Origin: Candidatus Poribacteria bacterium
Lineage (GTDB): Bacteria > Poribacteria > WGA-4E > PCPOR2b
Direction: 5' to 3'
NCBI GenBank assembly: GCA_022822785.1
Contig: JAJEAL010000065.1
Location: forward strand, 1-32,433
DNA: 32,433 bases
Shown in pieces: positions 8,522 to 15,580 of the stretch. The notes beneath the pieces were generated by a model, which was not told the origin of the DNA, searched no databases, and worked only from the letters and a program-made list of their open reading frames with translations. Position 1 is the stretch's first letter; the number at the start of each line of letters is the position of its first letter. The position numbers and the translations under genes are program-made.

Positions 8522-8768
8522 ATGAACGGAGATGACAGGGCAAAAACCCACAACACACCCCAAGTTGAAATCTCAGTTAGTAACTTCGGACCGATTGCAG
8601 AAGCGGATCTCGATCTGCGCCCACTGACAGTGTTTGTCGGACCGAGCAACACCGGCAAGACCTACCTCTCTGTGCTGATCTATGCGCTGCACCGGGTCTT
8701 TGAAGGATTTTTAGAATTTCTTCCACTGTATAACCTAGAGGTAGCTCCGCATTTAAGTGTGGTCATAA
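8522..8768 (+). pseudogene. 5' fragment of an AAA-family (AAA_15/AAA_21-like) ATPase, truncated by an IS
   Basis: From ATG 8522 (AAGGAGG 6 nt upstream) about 82 residues of a SMC/RecF-type AAA ATPase can be read. ISVSNFGPIAEADLDLRPL is the characteristic N-terminal strand, and VGPSNTGKTYL is the Walker A motif. The protein then runs into the IS end and a stop at 8785. Walker B, signature and sensor regions, normally a further 300 or more residues, are absent and do not resume beyond the IS. These proteins often act in toxin-antitoxin-like or defence loci, but the remnant should be inactive. Confidence 0.75.
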
Positions 8769-9890
8769 CAGATAGCGTTGAATAAGTTCGTTGATTTTGG
8801 CAGCCGGTCTTCCTCGTCGTCGAGGTGGTTGCCAAGGTGGCCGGGGGACTCGATAACAGAGCAACTGTTGCACCGTCCAGACCTGCTCAGTGATGTTAGC
8901 AACCATCGCTGGCGTTCTTTCTACCCATCGCCGACGGTTGTTAGGCAGATAAAGTCCGAGTCGGAGACTCCGATGCGGTGTGCAAAAGTTGTAGACACAG
9001 CCCATCAGATACATCGCACGCTCAATCGTTTGGAGATGGCGTGCCAATCCCCGTCCCCGACGCACCAACACACTGATGCGCGCGCGAAATGTCCCATTAA
9101 GCCTTTCGATGTAATTCACATGTGCAGTCATTGTGTGTTGCGTTTGTTTTAGCAAGGTCTGCCCCTGCTGCGATGTACCACAGACAATGCGTCTGACGAC
9201 CCCCATCACTCGCCTAGGTTGCTTTTGGGGGTGCTGCTTAATGAGCTGCACCATGCACAGATGATGCCACAAGCGAAGTCGAGGGCGTCCGGGCTTGCCA
9301 GTAAAGATGGGGTTGCCAAAGACCTGCTTAATCGTCGAAACATAGCTAGCCAAGCCGTCAACGCACAGCAACAACGGACGATACAACGCACACTGATGCA
9401 CCTATTGGATAAGCCGCCGAATCAGTGCACCGTCACGGCAACTACTGACCATACCAGCAATCCACAAGCGAGTCGGGACGGCAATCGCCAGTGCCACCCA
9501 CGCAATGCCACCTTGGTATTTGACACGTATCTCATCAGCTTGTACCTGACCCAGGTCACGCGGGTGATGCACCAGATGCTGATGAACCTGCTGGCAGTGC
9601 TCACCTGCGCGCTGCTGCCAACTCGCTACGGTTCTTTCATCTATGTCAAACGCGGCAACAATCGCTTGAAGCGGACACCCATAAGCCAAGAGCGTGACAA
9701 CCTGCGTGACAATCTCACACGAATACCGAAGACGGTAGAATACAGTCCCTTTGCTTTGAGTAAACGTCCGCTTGCACTCATGACAGATGTAACGGTTCTG
9801 CTTGCGACTATGAACACCTATATTCCCCCGACCCACTTTTCCCCTTGCCGGGCAGGCGGGATTGTGACAAAATATCTGTTGGGGATCCAT
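8763..9890 (-). pseudogene. Transposase interrupted by an in-frame TAG
   Basis: The frame from ATG 9890 encodes a Cys4 zinc ribbon (CHNPAC ... CHEC, about residues 8-38) and a helix-turn-helix (LQAIVAAFDIDERTVASW). Then comes a QADEIRVKYQGG strand that may carry the first catalytic Asp. The frame ends at TAG (9404-9402) after RRLIQ. It resumes at the next codon in the same frame with VHQCALYRPLLLCVDGL, probably the second Asp. It continues through YIERLNGTFRARISVLVRR, probably the catalytic Glu, and YNFCTPHRSL, and stops at 8763. Without the TAG it would be a single protein of about 375 residues. Because both parts share one frame, a nonsense mutation explains the break better than programmed frameshifting. 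AAAGGAG precedes the ATG. Confidence 0.75.
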
Positions 9891-9940
9891 TCGCTGACTC
9901 CTTTATTGTTGGGATACATAAAGATAGTCAGTGGATCCCC
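9881..9940 (-). promoter_or_regulatory. Stem-loop that would sequester the transposase RBS and start codon in read-through RNA
   Basis: Three paired blocks stack in an imperfect hairpin: 9881-9889 with 9932-9940 (9 bp), 9894-9899 with 9926-9931 (6 bp), and 9901-9906 with 9918-9923 (6 bp), around an 11-nt loop. In minus-strand RNA the 3' arm contains the AAAGGAG Shine-Dalgarno (9898-9904) and the transposase ATG (9888-9890). Confidence 0.6.
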
Positions 9941-9950
9941 TACTTGTCAA
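9921..9950 (-). promoter_or_regulatory. Putative transposase promoter inside the IS right end
   Basis: On the minus strand TTGACA (9945-9950) and TATCTT (9921-9926) are 18 nt apart. A start site about 7 nt past the -10 box would lie near 9914. That is in the loop of the 9881-9940 stem-loop, downstream of the stem's 5' arm. Confidence 0.5.
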
Positions 9951-9972
9951 GGCATTACTCAACACTTTACTG

Positions 9973-10314
9973 GAGTGCTACCAACAGCAAAGAGAACGAC
10001 TTTTAACCACAGATTATGTGATTGATGAAACGGTAACTCGGCTCAGATATGATTGGACTCACTTAGGAGCGGTTGAGTTTCTCAACTTTATTGAACGTGC
10101 TAAAAAAGCCACTGAAGAAGCAGTTGCTTTAACCGTCGCGGCAATCGACAGCGTTCTATTTCAAGAAGCAGAGGAGATCTTTCGTCAATACAACACTGCA
10201 AGGTTATCATTTACAGATTGCACCAGTTTTGCGGTTTGTCGGAGATGTAACATTTCAGAGGCGTTTGCTTTTGATCGACATTTTCCAATGATGGGAATAA
10301 CGCTATGTGGGTAG
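9973..10314 (+). pseudogene. 3' fragment of a PIN-domain (VapC-like) ribonuclease gene, N-terminus lost at the IS
   Basis: Residues beginning ECYQQQRERLLTTDYVIDET, continuing through EAEEIFRQYNTARLSFTDCTS and ending EAFAFDRHFPMMG match the second half of PIN-domain proteins. The central acidic residue is in VIDET, and later Asp residues are in SFTDC and AFDRHF. The first strand with the conserved DTS-type Asp (about 40 residues) is missing. A frame from GTG 9931 reads from IS DNA into this fragment and could make a hybrid protein, but it would lack an active-site acid. Intact PIN proteins are commonly Mg-dependent RNase toxins. No antitoxin gene is seen beside it. Confidence 0.65.
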
Positions 10315-10368
10315 TCGGTTTCACCCATATCGGTGTTTCTATTCGCTTATGTTAAGAAATCGTGCAAC

Positions 10369-10402
10369 AGAAACCGAGTTTTGCCGAAAAAACTCGGTTT
10401 CT
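10369..10402. repeat. 34-bp perfect palindromic repeat, copy 1
   Basis: The arms AGAAACCGAGTTTT (10369-10382) and its exact reverse complement (10389-10402) enclose the 6-nt loop GCCGAA. The same 14-bp arms recur at 32370-32403 with loop GAAGAA. Here it lies between the PIN fragment and coaBC and could act as a terminator, but the second copy's position does not suggest that as its general role. Confidence 0.85.
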
Positions 10403-10456
10403 CTTCGCGTTTTTCACTTTCTTTTTAGCCCATCATAAGTACAAGAAAACAACACA

Positions 10457-11665
10457 ATGATACAAGAAAACAAAACCATCCTCCTCGGCGTTACCGGCGG
10501 AATCGCCATCCATAAATCCATCGACTTAGCGAGCCAACTCGTGAAACAGGGGCATTCGGTGCACGTGGTCATGACAGAAAATGCTACCCGTCTGGTGCAG
10601 CCGACTCAATTTCAGGTCATCTCCCGAAACCCTGTATTGCTTGATCTCTTCGAGCTCGGCTCCGATTGGAAGCCGGTGCACATCGATCTCGCAGACAAAG
10701 CCGATCTGTTAGCAATCGTTCCCGCCACCGCAAACATCATCGGGAAGATGGCGAACGGCATCGCCGACAACGCGCTGTCTACCGTTGCGATCTCCGTCCA
10801 CTGCCCGATCCTGATCGCACCGGCGATGGAACAACACATGTATGAGAACCCGTTTGTCGCGGCAAATATCCAAAAATTAAGGGACCACGGTGTGGAATTT
10901 GTCGATCCTGTCAGTGGTGATCTCGCCTCCGGCAAACAGGGGATGGGACGGTTGAACACGGTTGAGGAGATACTCGGACGCATCACCCAAACCCTGAATA
11001 CGTCCCAAGACTTACGTGGGAAGCGGGTGATTGTCACAGCGGGCCCCACGCGGGAATATCTCGATCCAGTCCGCTTTATCAGCAACCGATCCAGCGGAAA
11101 GATGGGATACGCGGTCGCTGAAGCAGCACGGGATCGTGGGGCAGCGGTGATTCTCATCAGCGGGCCTGCGACAGCGGCACCGCCCCCAGGGGTCGAAACC
11201 CGATATATAGAAACCACACTGGAGCTGCAAGACGCGCTCCTCGAACGGTTTGATCAGACCGACATCGTCGTGATGGCGGCAGCGGTCGCCGACTACCGCC
11301 CACAAGCGTTCTCTCCGAACAAAATTAAGAAGAATACCGATCAATTGACCATCCCACTCGAACAAAACCCAGATATCGCACAAACGCTAGGGGAGCGCAA
11401 GCAGAAGGGGCAAATCACGGTCGGCTTCGCCGCCGAGACGAATGACCTCTTGCAGAATGCCCAAACGAAGTTGGTTAAAAAGAACTGCGACCTTATTGTA
11501 GCGAACGATGTATTGGCAGAAGGCGCGGGGTTTGAAGGTGACACCAACATCGTGACCTTGTTGGACCAAAGCGGGAACTGCGAACAGCTGCCCCTGCTCT
11601 CCAAACGCGAGGTCGCGGATCGGATCCTAGACCGCGTGATTGAACTGATTGGGGAGGGCGATTAG
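10457..11665 (+). CDS. coaBC: Bifunctional phosphopantothenoylcysteine decarboxylase / phosphopantothenate-cysteine ligase
   Basis: The protein has 402 residues, normal for CoaBC (Dfp), which performs two steps of coenzyme A synthesis. The CoaC half is flavin-dependent (about 1-185): LLGVTGGIAIHKS, catalytic His in VHIDLADKADLLAIVPATAN, and PAMEQHM at the substrate motif. The CoaB half follows from VIVTAGPTREYLDP, with the ISNRSSGKMG nucleotide-binding block, AAAVADYRP and the NKIKK lysines. Two CoaC positions differ from the E. coli pattern: PAMN reads PAME, and the flap ACG reads ASG (Ser for Cys). Such changes may be lineage-typical, but they affect residues implicated in decarboxylation and final reduction. 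Its stop directly abuts the next ATG. Confidence 0.95.
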   Translation: MIQENKTILLGVTGGIAIHKSIDLASQLVKQGHSVHVVMTENATRLVQPTQFQVISRNPVLLDLFELGSDWKPVHIDLADKADLLAIVPATANIIGKMANGIADNALSTVAISVHCPILIAPAMEQHMYENPFVAANIQKLRDHGVEFVDPVSGDLASGKQGMGRLNTVEEILGRITQTLNTSQDLRGKRVIVTAGPTREYLDPVRFISNRSSGKMGYAVAEAARDRGAAVILISGPATAAPPPGVETRYIETTLELQDALLERFDQTDIVVMAAAVADYRPQAFSPNKIKKNTDQLTIPLEQNPDIAQTLGERKQKGQITVGFAAETNDLLQNAQTKLVKKNCDLIVANDVLAEGAGFEGDTNIVTLLDQSGNCEQLPLLSKREVADRILDRVIELIGEGD

Positions 11666-12547
11666 ATGATCTTAATGAGTCCGAGCATACATCCGGGAAA
11701 AACTGCAGACGAGCGGGAGGCGTTCCTCCGCACAGTCGGCATCATGGGTGTGAGAACAGTCTCCATGAGCACGCCCGCCGATTGGAGCGATGCGGATGTC
11801 GAGGGGGTGCGGACGTTCCTCGAAGACAACGGTATCCGTCCGGGCGAGTTTAGCGGATTCCACACCGGGTTTGGCGCAGCGGATGAAGGCGAGTATCAAG
11901 CAGCCCTTGAACACTATCGCCGACAACTGCACCACGCTCGGATTTTAGGTGCACACTGCGTTGGATTCAGCGTCGGATTGACTTACAGATGTACGCCTCA
12001 AATGTGGTCTGACGAGGCGTGGAAGCGATGCCTCGACGCTGCGGTGGATTTGGCAGAAATGGCAGAGGCCGCGGAGATGGATGTTGCTGCACACCCTCAC
12101 ATTATGAGTCCGCTCTGCTCTGTGGAACGGCACAAAGAACTTTTTGAAGCGGTATCCTCACCTCGAATGAAAGCGCTGATGGACTGTGTCAACCTGACCT
12201 GGCCCCATCTGTTTTACAGGACCACAGAATTGGTTAATCAGATCTTCGATGAGTTGGGCGATAAAATCGTCGCGTTCCACGCAAAGGATGTGGCGATGTC
12301 GGCGGTGCAGCGGAACGAAAGTGGCTATCTATCCGTCGTGCGCGTAGATGAAGCAGTTCCTGGGGCAAAGAAAACAGATCTTTATTTAGAGTCGGGCGTT
12401 ATGGATTATGCAACTATCCTTCGACGGTTGGACGAATTAAATCACGATGTCACGTTGTATGTGGAACATTTCGGATACGAAGATACCGTTGCAGGTCAGC
12501 AATACATCCGGCATGTGGCCCGCGAGGTCGGTGTGACGATACACTAA
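11666..12547 (+). CDS. Sugar phosphate isomerase/epimerase-like TIM barrel (xylose isomerase-like, AP-endonuclease 2 superfamily)
   Basis: The protein has 293 residues, and its ATG immediately follows the coaBC stop, suggesting coupled translation. The fold is recognised from the strand order and putative divalent-metal ligands: VAAHPHIMSP, ALMDCVNLTWP, KIVAFHAKDV and LYVEHFGYED near the C-terminus. The GFHTGFG and LGAHCVGFSVG segments are typical of the family. Members isomerise or epimerise keto sugars, or act as inosose dehydratases or tagatose epimerase-like enzymes. The substrate cannot be read from the sequence. The gene is linked to coaBC by position only; no metabolic connection is evident. 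Confidence 0.85.
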   Translation: MILMSPSIHPGKTADEREAFLRTVGIMGVRTVSMSTPADWSDADVEGVRTFLEDNGIRPGEFSGFHTGFGAADEGEYQAALEHYRRQLHHARILGAHCVGFSVGLTYRCTPQMWSDEAWKRCLDAAVDLAEMAEAAEMDVAAHPHIMSPLCSVERHKELFEAVSSPRMKALMDCVNLTWPHLFYRTTELVNQIFDELGDKIVAFHAKDVAMSAVQRNESGYLSVVRVDEAVPGAKKTDLYLESGVMDYATILRRLDELNHDVTLYVEHFGYEDTVAGQQYIRHVAREVGVTIH

Positions 12548-12681
12548 ATCGACACAGATTGAGACCTACCAACTAACGATGCAATTGAACCCCCTGCTCC
12601 ATCTATAAAGAATAATAATCGGTGTACCCGACGAAATCTAGGGTAACTGTCCTCCTTACCCGAAAAACGAGGTCTTCGGAA

Positions 12682-13548
12682 ATGACGCTCTACCAACAGG
12701 TTCGTGAATTTCTCAAACGCACCGGCAGAAATCCCAACCAGAAACTCGGTCAACACTTCCTGATTGATCCGTATACCTTACAAGAGATAGCGTGGAACGC
12801 GGACTTGACCGAGACGGATCTTGTCTTGGAGATTGGGGCGGGGCTCGGGTTTCTGACATCGGAGCTGGCGGCTACTGCTAAGAGAGTTGTTGCGATTGAG
12901 ATCGACGACTTTTTGTACGCCGAACTGCAGCTCAAATTCTCAACAATGCCGCACGTCTCTCTGATTCAAGGAGATGCTCTCAAGTTAGATTTGTCCCCTT
13001 TGCTGAATAACTTTCCCCCCAACCAGACCAAAATCGTTGCCAACCTACCCTACTATATCACTACGCCGGTTCTATGGGAGTTGCTGAAGCATCACCGAAA
13101 AATAGATGCTTGTGTCCTGACGATGCAGACGGAAGTCGCGGAGCGCATCATTTCGCCGCCCGGAAACAAACGCTACGGTGCCCTTACTATTGGTGTCTCC
13201 TACTATGCCAATGCTGAAATTGTGGGTAGAATTCCGCCGGATCGATTTTATCCTTCTCCACAGGTTGACTCCTCCGTGCTAAGGCTGCAGATGCGGGATA
13301 CCCCCCACGTCAAAGTTGAAAATGAGCGGCTATTCTTTCGGATTGTCCGGGCTGCCTTTCAAGCTCGACGCAAAATGTTACGAAACGCCCTCTTGCAAAA
13401 CGGCGTTTTTATCTCTGCGGACGCACTGAATACTATTTGCGCTCAACTCGATATCGATCCACGGCGGCGTGGAGAAACGCTTGATATCGCCGAGTTTGCC
13501 GCGCTCGCAAACGGTTTGCATCGACAACTGACCGAATCAGCAAACTAA
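12682..13548 (+). CDS. rsmA: 16S rRNA dimethyladenosine transferase (RsmA/KsgA)
   Basis: This SAM-dependent enzyme dimethylates two adjacent adenines near the 3' end of 16S rRNA. ATG 12682 gives 288 residues and starts MTLYQQVREFLK; a GTG start 60 nt upstream would add an unconserved tail. GAGG lies about 9 nt before the ATG. Family motifs are NQKLGQHFLID (about 20-30), SAM-binding VLEIGAGLGFLT, AIEID, and the catalytic NLPYYITTP. The C-terminal helical domain contains FQARRKMLRNAL. The length is slightly above the usual 270. The preceding 12548-12681 gap shows no clear promoter. Confidence 0.95.
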   Translation: MTLYQQVREFLKRTGRNPNQKLGQHFLIDPYTLQEIAWNADLTETDLVLEIGAGLGFLTSELAATAKRVVAIEIDDFLYAELQLKFSTMPHVSLIQGDALKLDLSPLLNNFPPNQTKIVANLPYYITTPVLWELLKHHRKIDACVLTMQTEVAERIISPPGNKRYGALTIGVSYYANAEIVGRIPPDRFYPSPQVDSSVLRLQMRDTPHVKVENERLFFRIVRAAFQARRKMLRNALLQNGVFISADALNTICAQLDIDPRRRGETLDIAEFAALANGLHRQLTESAN

Positions 13549-13591
13549 GGTGTTTACGGGTTCCAACCAACGTGCCCCTAACGTAAGCACC
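13549..13591 (+). other. Hairpin downstream of rsmA
   Basis: GGTGTTTACG (13549-13558) and CGTAAGCACC (13582-13591) pair over 10 positions with one T/G mismatch, around a 23-nt loop. There is no T-run after it, so it may be a processing or weak termination structure between rsmA and the amidase gene. Confidence 0.3.
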
Positions 13592-13618
13592 TAGAAAAGA
13601 CGGATCTTAGAGAACATC

Positions 13619-15253
13619 ATGAAAATATATATATACACTCTCAGTCTGCTCTCATTACTGTTTCTTGCTTGCTCACAACGCCCGGTGCCCCCGGTGCCGG
13701 CACCGCCTGACGCATCAGCCCTTTATCGTGCCGCTTCGACCAAGCATCACCAGCTAGCGCAAGGGAAAATCCCTTCCACTGAGGCGGAGTGGGTATCCTT
13801 AATCCATGAATTTCAACGCGCTATCGATGCGGATGTAGAAGGGGAGTGGGCGGACGATGCCCAATATGCAGTTGCGTCTTGCTGGCTCTGGTTGGGACAG
13901 TCGAACGAACAGCCAGCGGTTGACAACGCAATTGACGCCCTCAATAAACTCCATCAAGATTACCCCGACTCACCTCATGCGGCGGATGCACATTACTGGC
14001 TAGGAGATAGTTATAGTCGGATTGGAGACCATAGCAAGGCGGTTGCTCAGTATCAGCTGGTGATTGGTCGCTACCCCAACCACTCGATCGCCGACAAAGC
14101 ACAATTACGACTTGGCAGGGCGTACGAAGCACAAGGGTACTTCATACTAGCACGCATTACATACGAGGCACTCTCTCGTCGAAGCCAAAATCGTCAAATC
14201 GTTGCCCAAGCGGAGATGCGAGCGTCGCGCCTTGATTCTGAAGAAACGGAGGAGGCAATACTTGGTGATTCTCCACCTGAAACGACATTGCCAGAATCCC
14301 CTCAAGTGGTTCAACTGAACCGACCTAAAATACCGTTGGAAGCGACCAAGCTTCCTCCGCCTGCACCTCCAGAAGTGCCTCGACTTAGTGCTAACGTGCC
14401 GCCACCGAAAAAAGCTGACCCTAAACCCCAAACCGTAACGCTGCCAAGAGAGCCGACACCTCCGAAGCCTCTCGTTGAAGAGGAAGCCCCACCACCGCCG
14501 AAGGCTAGCAAACCTGCCCCTGAGCCACCAAAAGCGCCGGAACCTATTCCCGATCCGTCGCTGGCACAGCAGCTGGGCTTGAGCGTCAAAACTATTGTGA
14601 TCGATCCGGGACACGGAGGTAAAGATCCCGGTGCTGTGAGTCAAGCGAGGCAAGAAAAACAGATTGTTCTCAGCCTATCAAAAACACTGCGCGACATCCT
14701 CGTTAAGAAAGGGTATAACGTCCGGCTGACGCGTGAAACCGATGTTTATATCCCGATCAGAAAACGGACGCAGTTTGCAACGGACCAGAAAGCCGACCTG
14801 TTCATCAGCATCCACGCCAACGGCAGCACCTCCCGTAAAGCCGCTGGCATCGAAACCTATTACCTCGCCCTCGCCTCCGACGAATCCGCCCGAATCACCG
14901 CTATGCGAGAAAACGCCGGGGCGGAATACAATATGAAGGAGCTAGATGCCCTGGTGGGAAGAATTTTCAAGGAAAGCAAAAGCACAGAGAGCCGTCGGTT
15001 AGCAGAGCTCATTCAAGCGCAGCTGGCATCAGGAAAACATGTGAAAAATCGGGGGGTCAAACACGCGCCTATGGTAATTCTAATTGGCGCAAAAGTGCCT
15101 GCGGTGCTTGTTGAGGTCGGTTTCATCTCAAATCCAACGGAAGGGAAGAAACTCACGACGAAGGCATACCAACGTCAACTAGCAACAGCGATTGCCGAAG
15201 GGATTGAGCAATACATCAAGAATATCCCGCCGGCAGCTGCAACCCAATCCTGA
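13619..15253 (+). CDS. Lipoprotein N-acetylmuramoyl-L-alanine amidase with TPR-like and proline-rich regions
   Basis: The protein has 544 residues. The N-terminus MKIYIYTLSLLSLLFLACSQ is a lipoprotein signal with a lipobox ending at C18. Residues about 75-205 form tetratricopeptide-like repeats (YPDSPHAADAHYWLGDSYSR, then YPNHSIADKAQLRLGRAYEA), similar to YbgF/BamD-type repeats. Residues about 220-315 are Pro/Lys-rich and probably form a linker. Residues about 324-535 are an Amidase_3 domain. Its zinc ligands are H332 (DPGHGG), E346 and H399 (SIHAN), and the catalytic Glu is E499 (VLVEVGFISN). It would cleave peptide stems from peptidoglycan glycan strands in the periplasm, anchored by lipid. 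The linker may let it span from an outer membrane to the wall, which is inference. No strong Shine-Dalgarno is seen. Confidence 0.9.
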   Translation: MKIYIYTLSLLSLLFLACSQRPVPPVPAPPDASALYRAASTKHHQLAQGKIPSTEAEWVSLIHEFQRAIDADVEGEWADDAQYAVASCWLWLGQSNEQPAVDNAIDALNKLHQDYPDSPHAADAHYWLGDSYSRIGDHSKAVAQYQLVIGRYPNHSIADKAQLRLGRAYEAQGYFILARITYEALSRRSQNRQIVAQAEMRASRLDSEETEEAILGDSPPETTLPESPQVVQLNRPKIPLEATKLPPPAPPEVPRLSANVPPPKKADPKPQTVTLPREPTPPKPLVEEEAPPPPKASKPAPEPPKAPEPIPDPSLAQQLGLSVKTIVIDPGHGGKDPGAVSQARQEKQIVLSLSKTLRDILVKKGYNVRLTRETDVYIPIRKRTQFATDQKADLFISIHANGSTSRKAAGIETYYLALASDESARITAMRENAGAEYNMKELDALVGRIFKESKSTESRRLAELIQAQLASGKHVKNRGVKHAPMVILIGAKVPAVLVEVGFISNPTEGKKLTTKAYQRQLATAIAEGIEQYIKNIPPAAATQS

Positions 15254-15290
15254 AGGTGGGTTGGATCACATCAAATTCGCTTACGCTTCA

Positions 15291-15431
15291 TCACATTTCT
15301 GAAAGCACCTGACGGAATTCATCGACTCCCGTCTTTGCCGCTTCGATCAACCGTTCCGGCAGTGGGTTTTCATGTGTCCTCACGACCTCCAAGTTCGGCT
15401 GTAAGGGGTGCTCAGAGGGGAACGGTTCGCT
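15291..15431 (-). pseudogene. Possible C-terminal remnant of a protein gene
   Basis: In the 15254-15580 gap the minus strand has an open frame ending at TGA 15291-15293. Its last 45 or so codons read like protein (PNLEVVRTHENPLPERLIEA, then KTGVDEFRQVLSEM). No in-frame ATG lies upstream before a TAA. It is either a decayed gene end or chance. The family is not recognised. Confidence 0.25.
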
Positions 15432-15488
15432 TGCCTTAATTTTTCTTTCGTGTCGGTGTTTTTTTTGAAAAGGAGAATTCCTAGTAAC

Positions 15489-15517
15489 TTGACTGCAATG
15501 GTGTGTAATGCTATAAT
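15489..15517 (+). promoter_or_regulatory. Sigma70-type promoter of the CehA-like gene
   Basis: TTGACT (15489-15494), a 17-nt spacer and a perfect TATAAT (15512-15517) lie 64 nt before the ATG at 15581. Only one base departs from consensus. Confidence 0.75.
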
Positions 15518-15580
15518 CGACCGCATCTTAATCGGTGACGAACCAACGGTGTTGTGTTATCACAATAAAGGAGAAGGTTG

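Larger units (their letters stand above)
8769..9972 (-). mobile_element. Insertion sequence of about 1.2 kb with imperfect terminal inverted repeats
   Basis: The element carries one transposase reading frame on the minus strand. Proposed ends are an imperfect inverted repeat of about 18 bp. The left end (8769-8786) begins CAGATAG and contains GTTGAATAA. The reverse complement of the right end (9955-9972) begins CAGTAAAG and contains GTTGAGTAA. The right boundary agrees with the point where PIN-domain homology resumes. No target-site duplication is visible: the left flank ends in CATAA and the right flank begins GAGTGC. That fits deletion of flanking DNA after insertion. The ends are tentative to within a few bases. 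The family is uncertain; the zinc-ribbon/HTH N-terminus and DDE-type C-terminus recall IS1-like elements. Confidence 0.7.

Noticed and set aside
8763-9890. Two-protein IS1-type transposase made by ribosomal frameshifting
   Set aside because: Both parts are in the same frame, separated only by TAG, so no frameshift is needed or possible as the explanation.
9219-10025. 268-codon plus-strand frame across the IS
   Set aside because: It lies antisense to the transposase, whose zinc ribbon, helix-turn-helix and catalytic segments are clear. The plus frame shows no recognisable motif.
14147-14653. 168-codon minus-strand frame with many Arg and Trp
   Set aside because: It is antisense to the proline-rich linker of the amidase; the composition is explained by complementing Pro codons.
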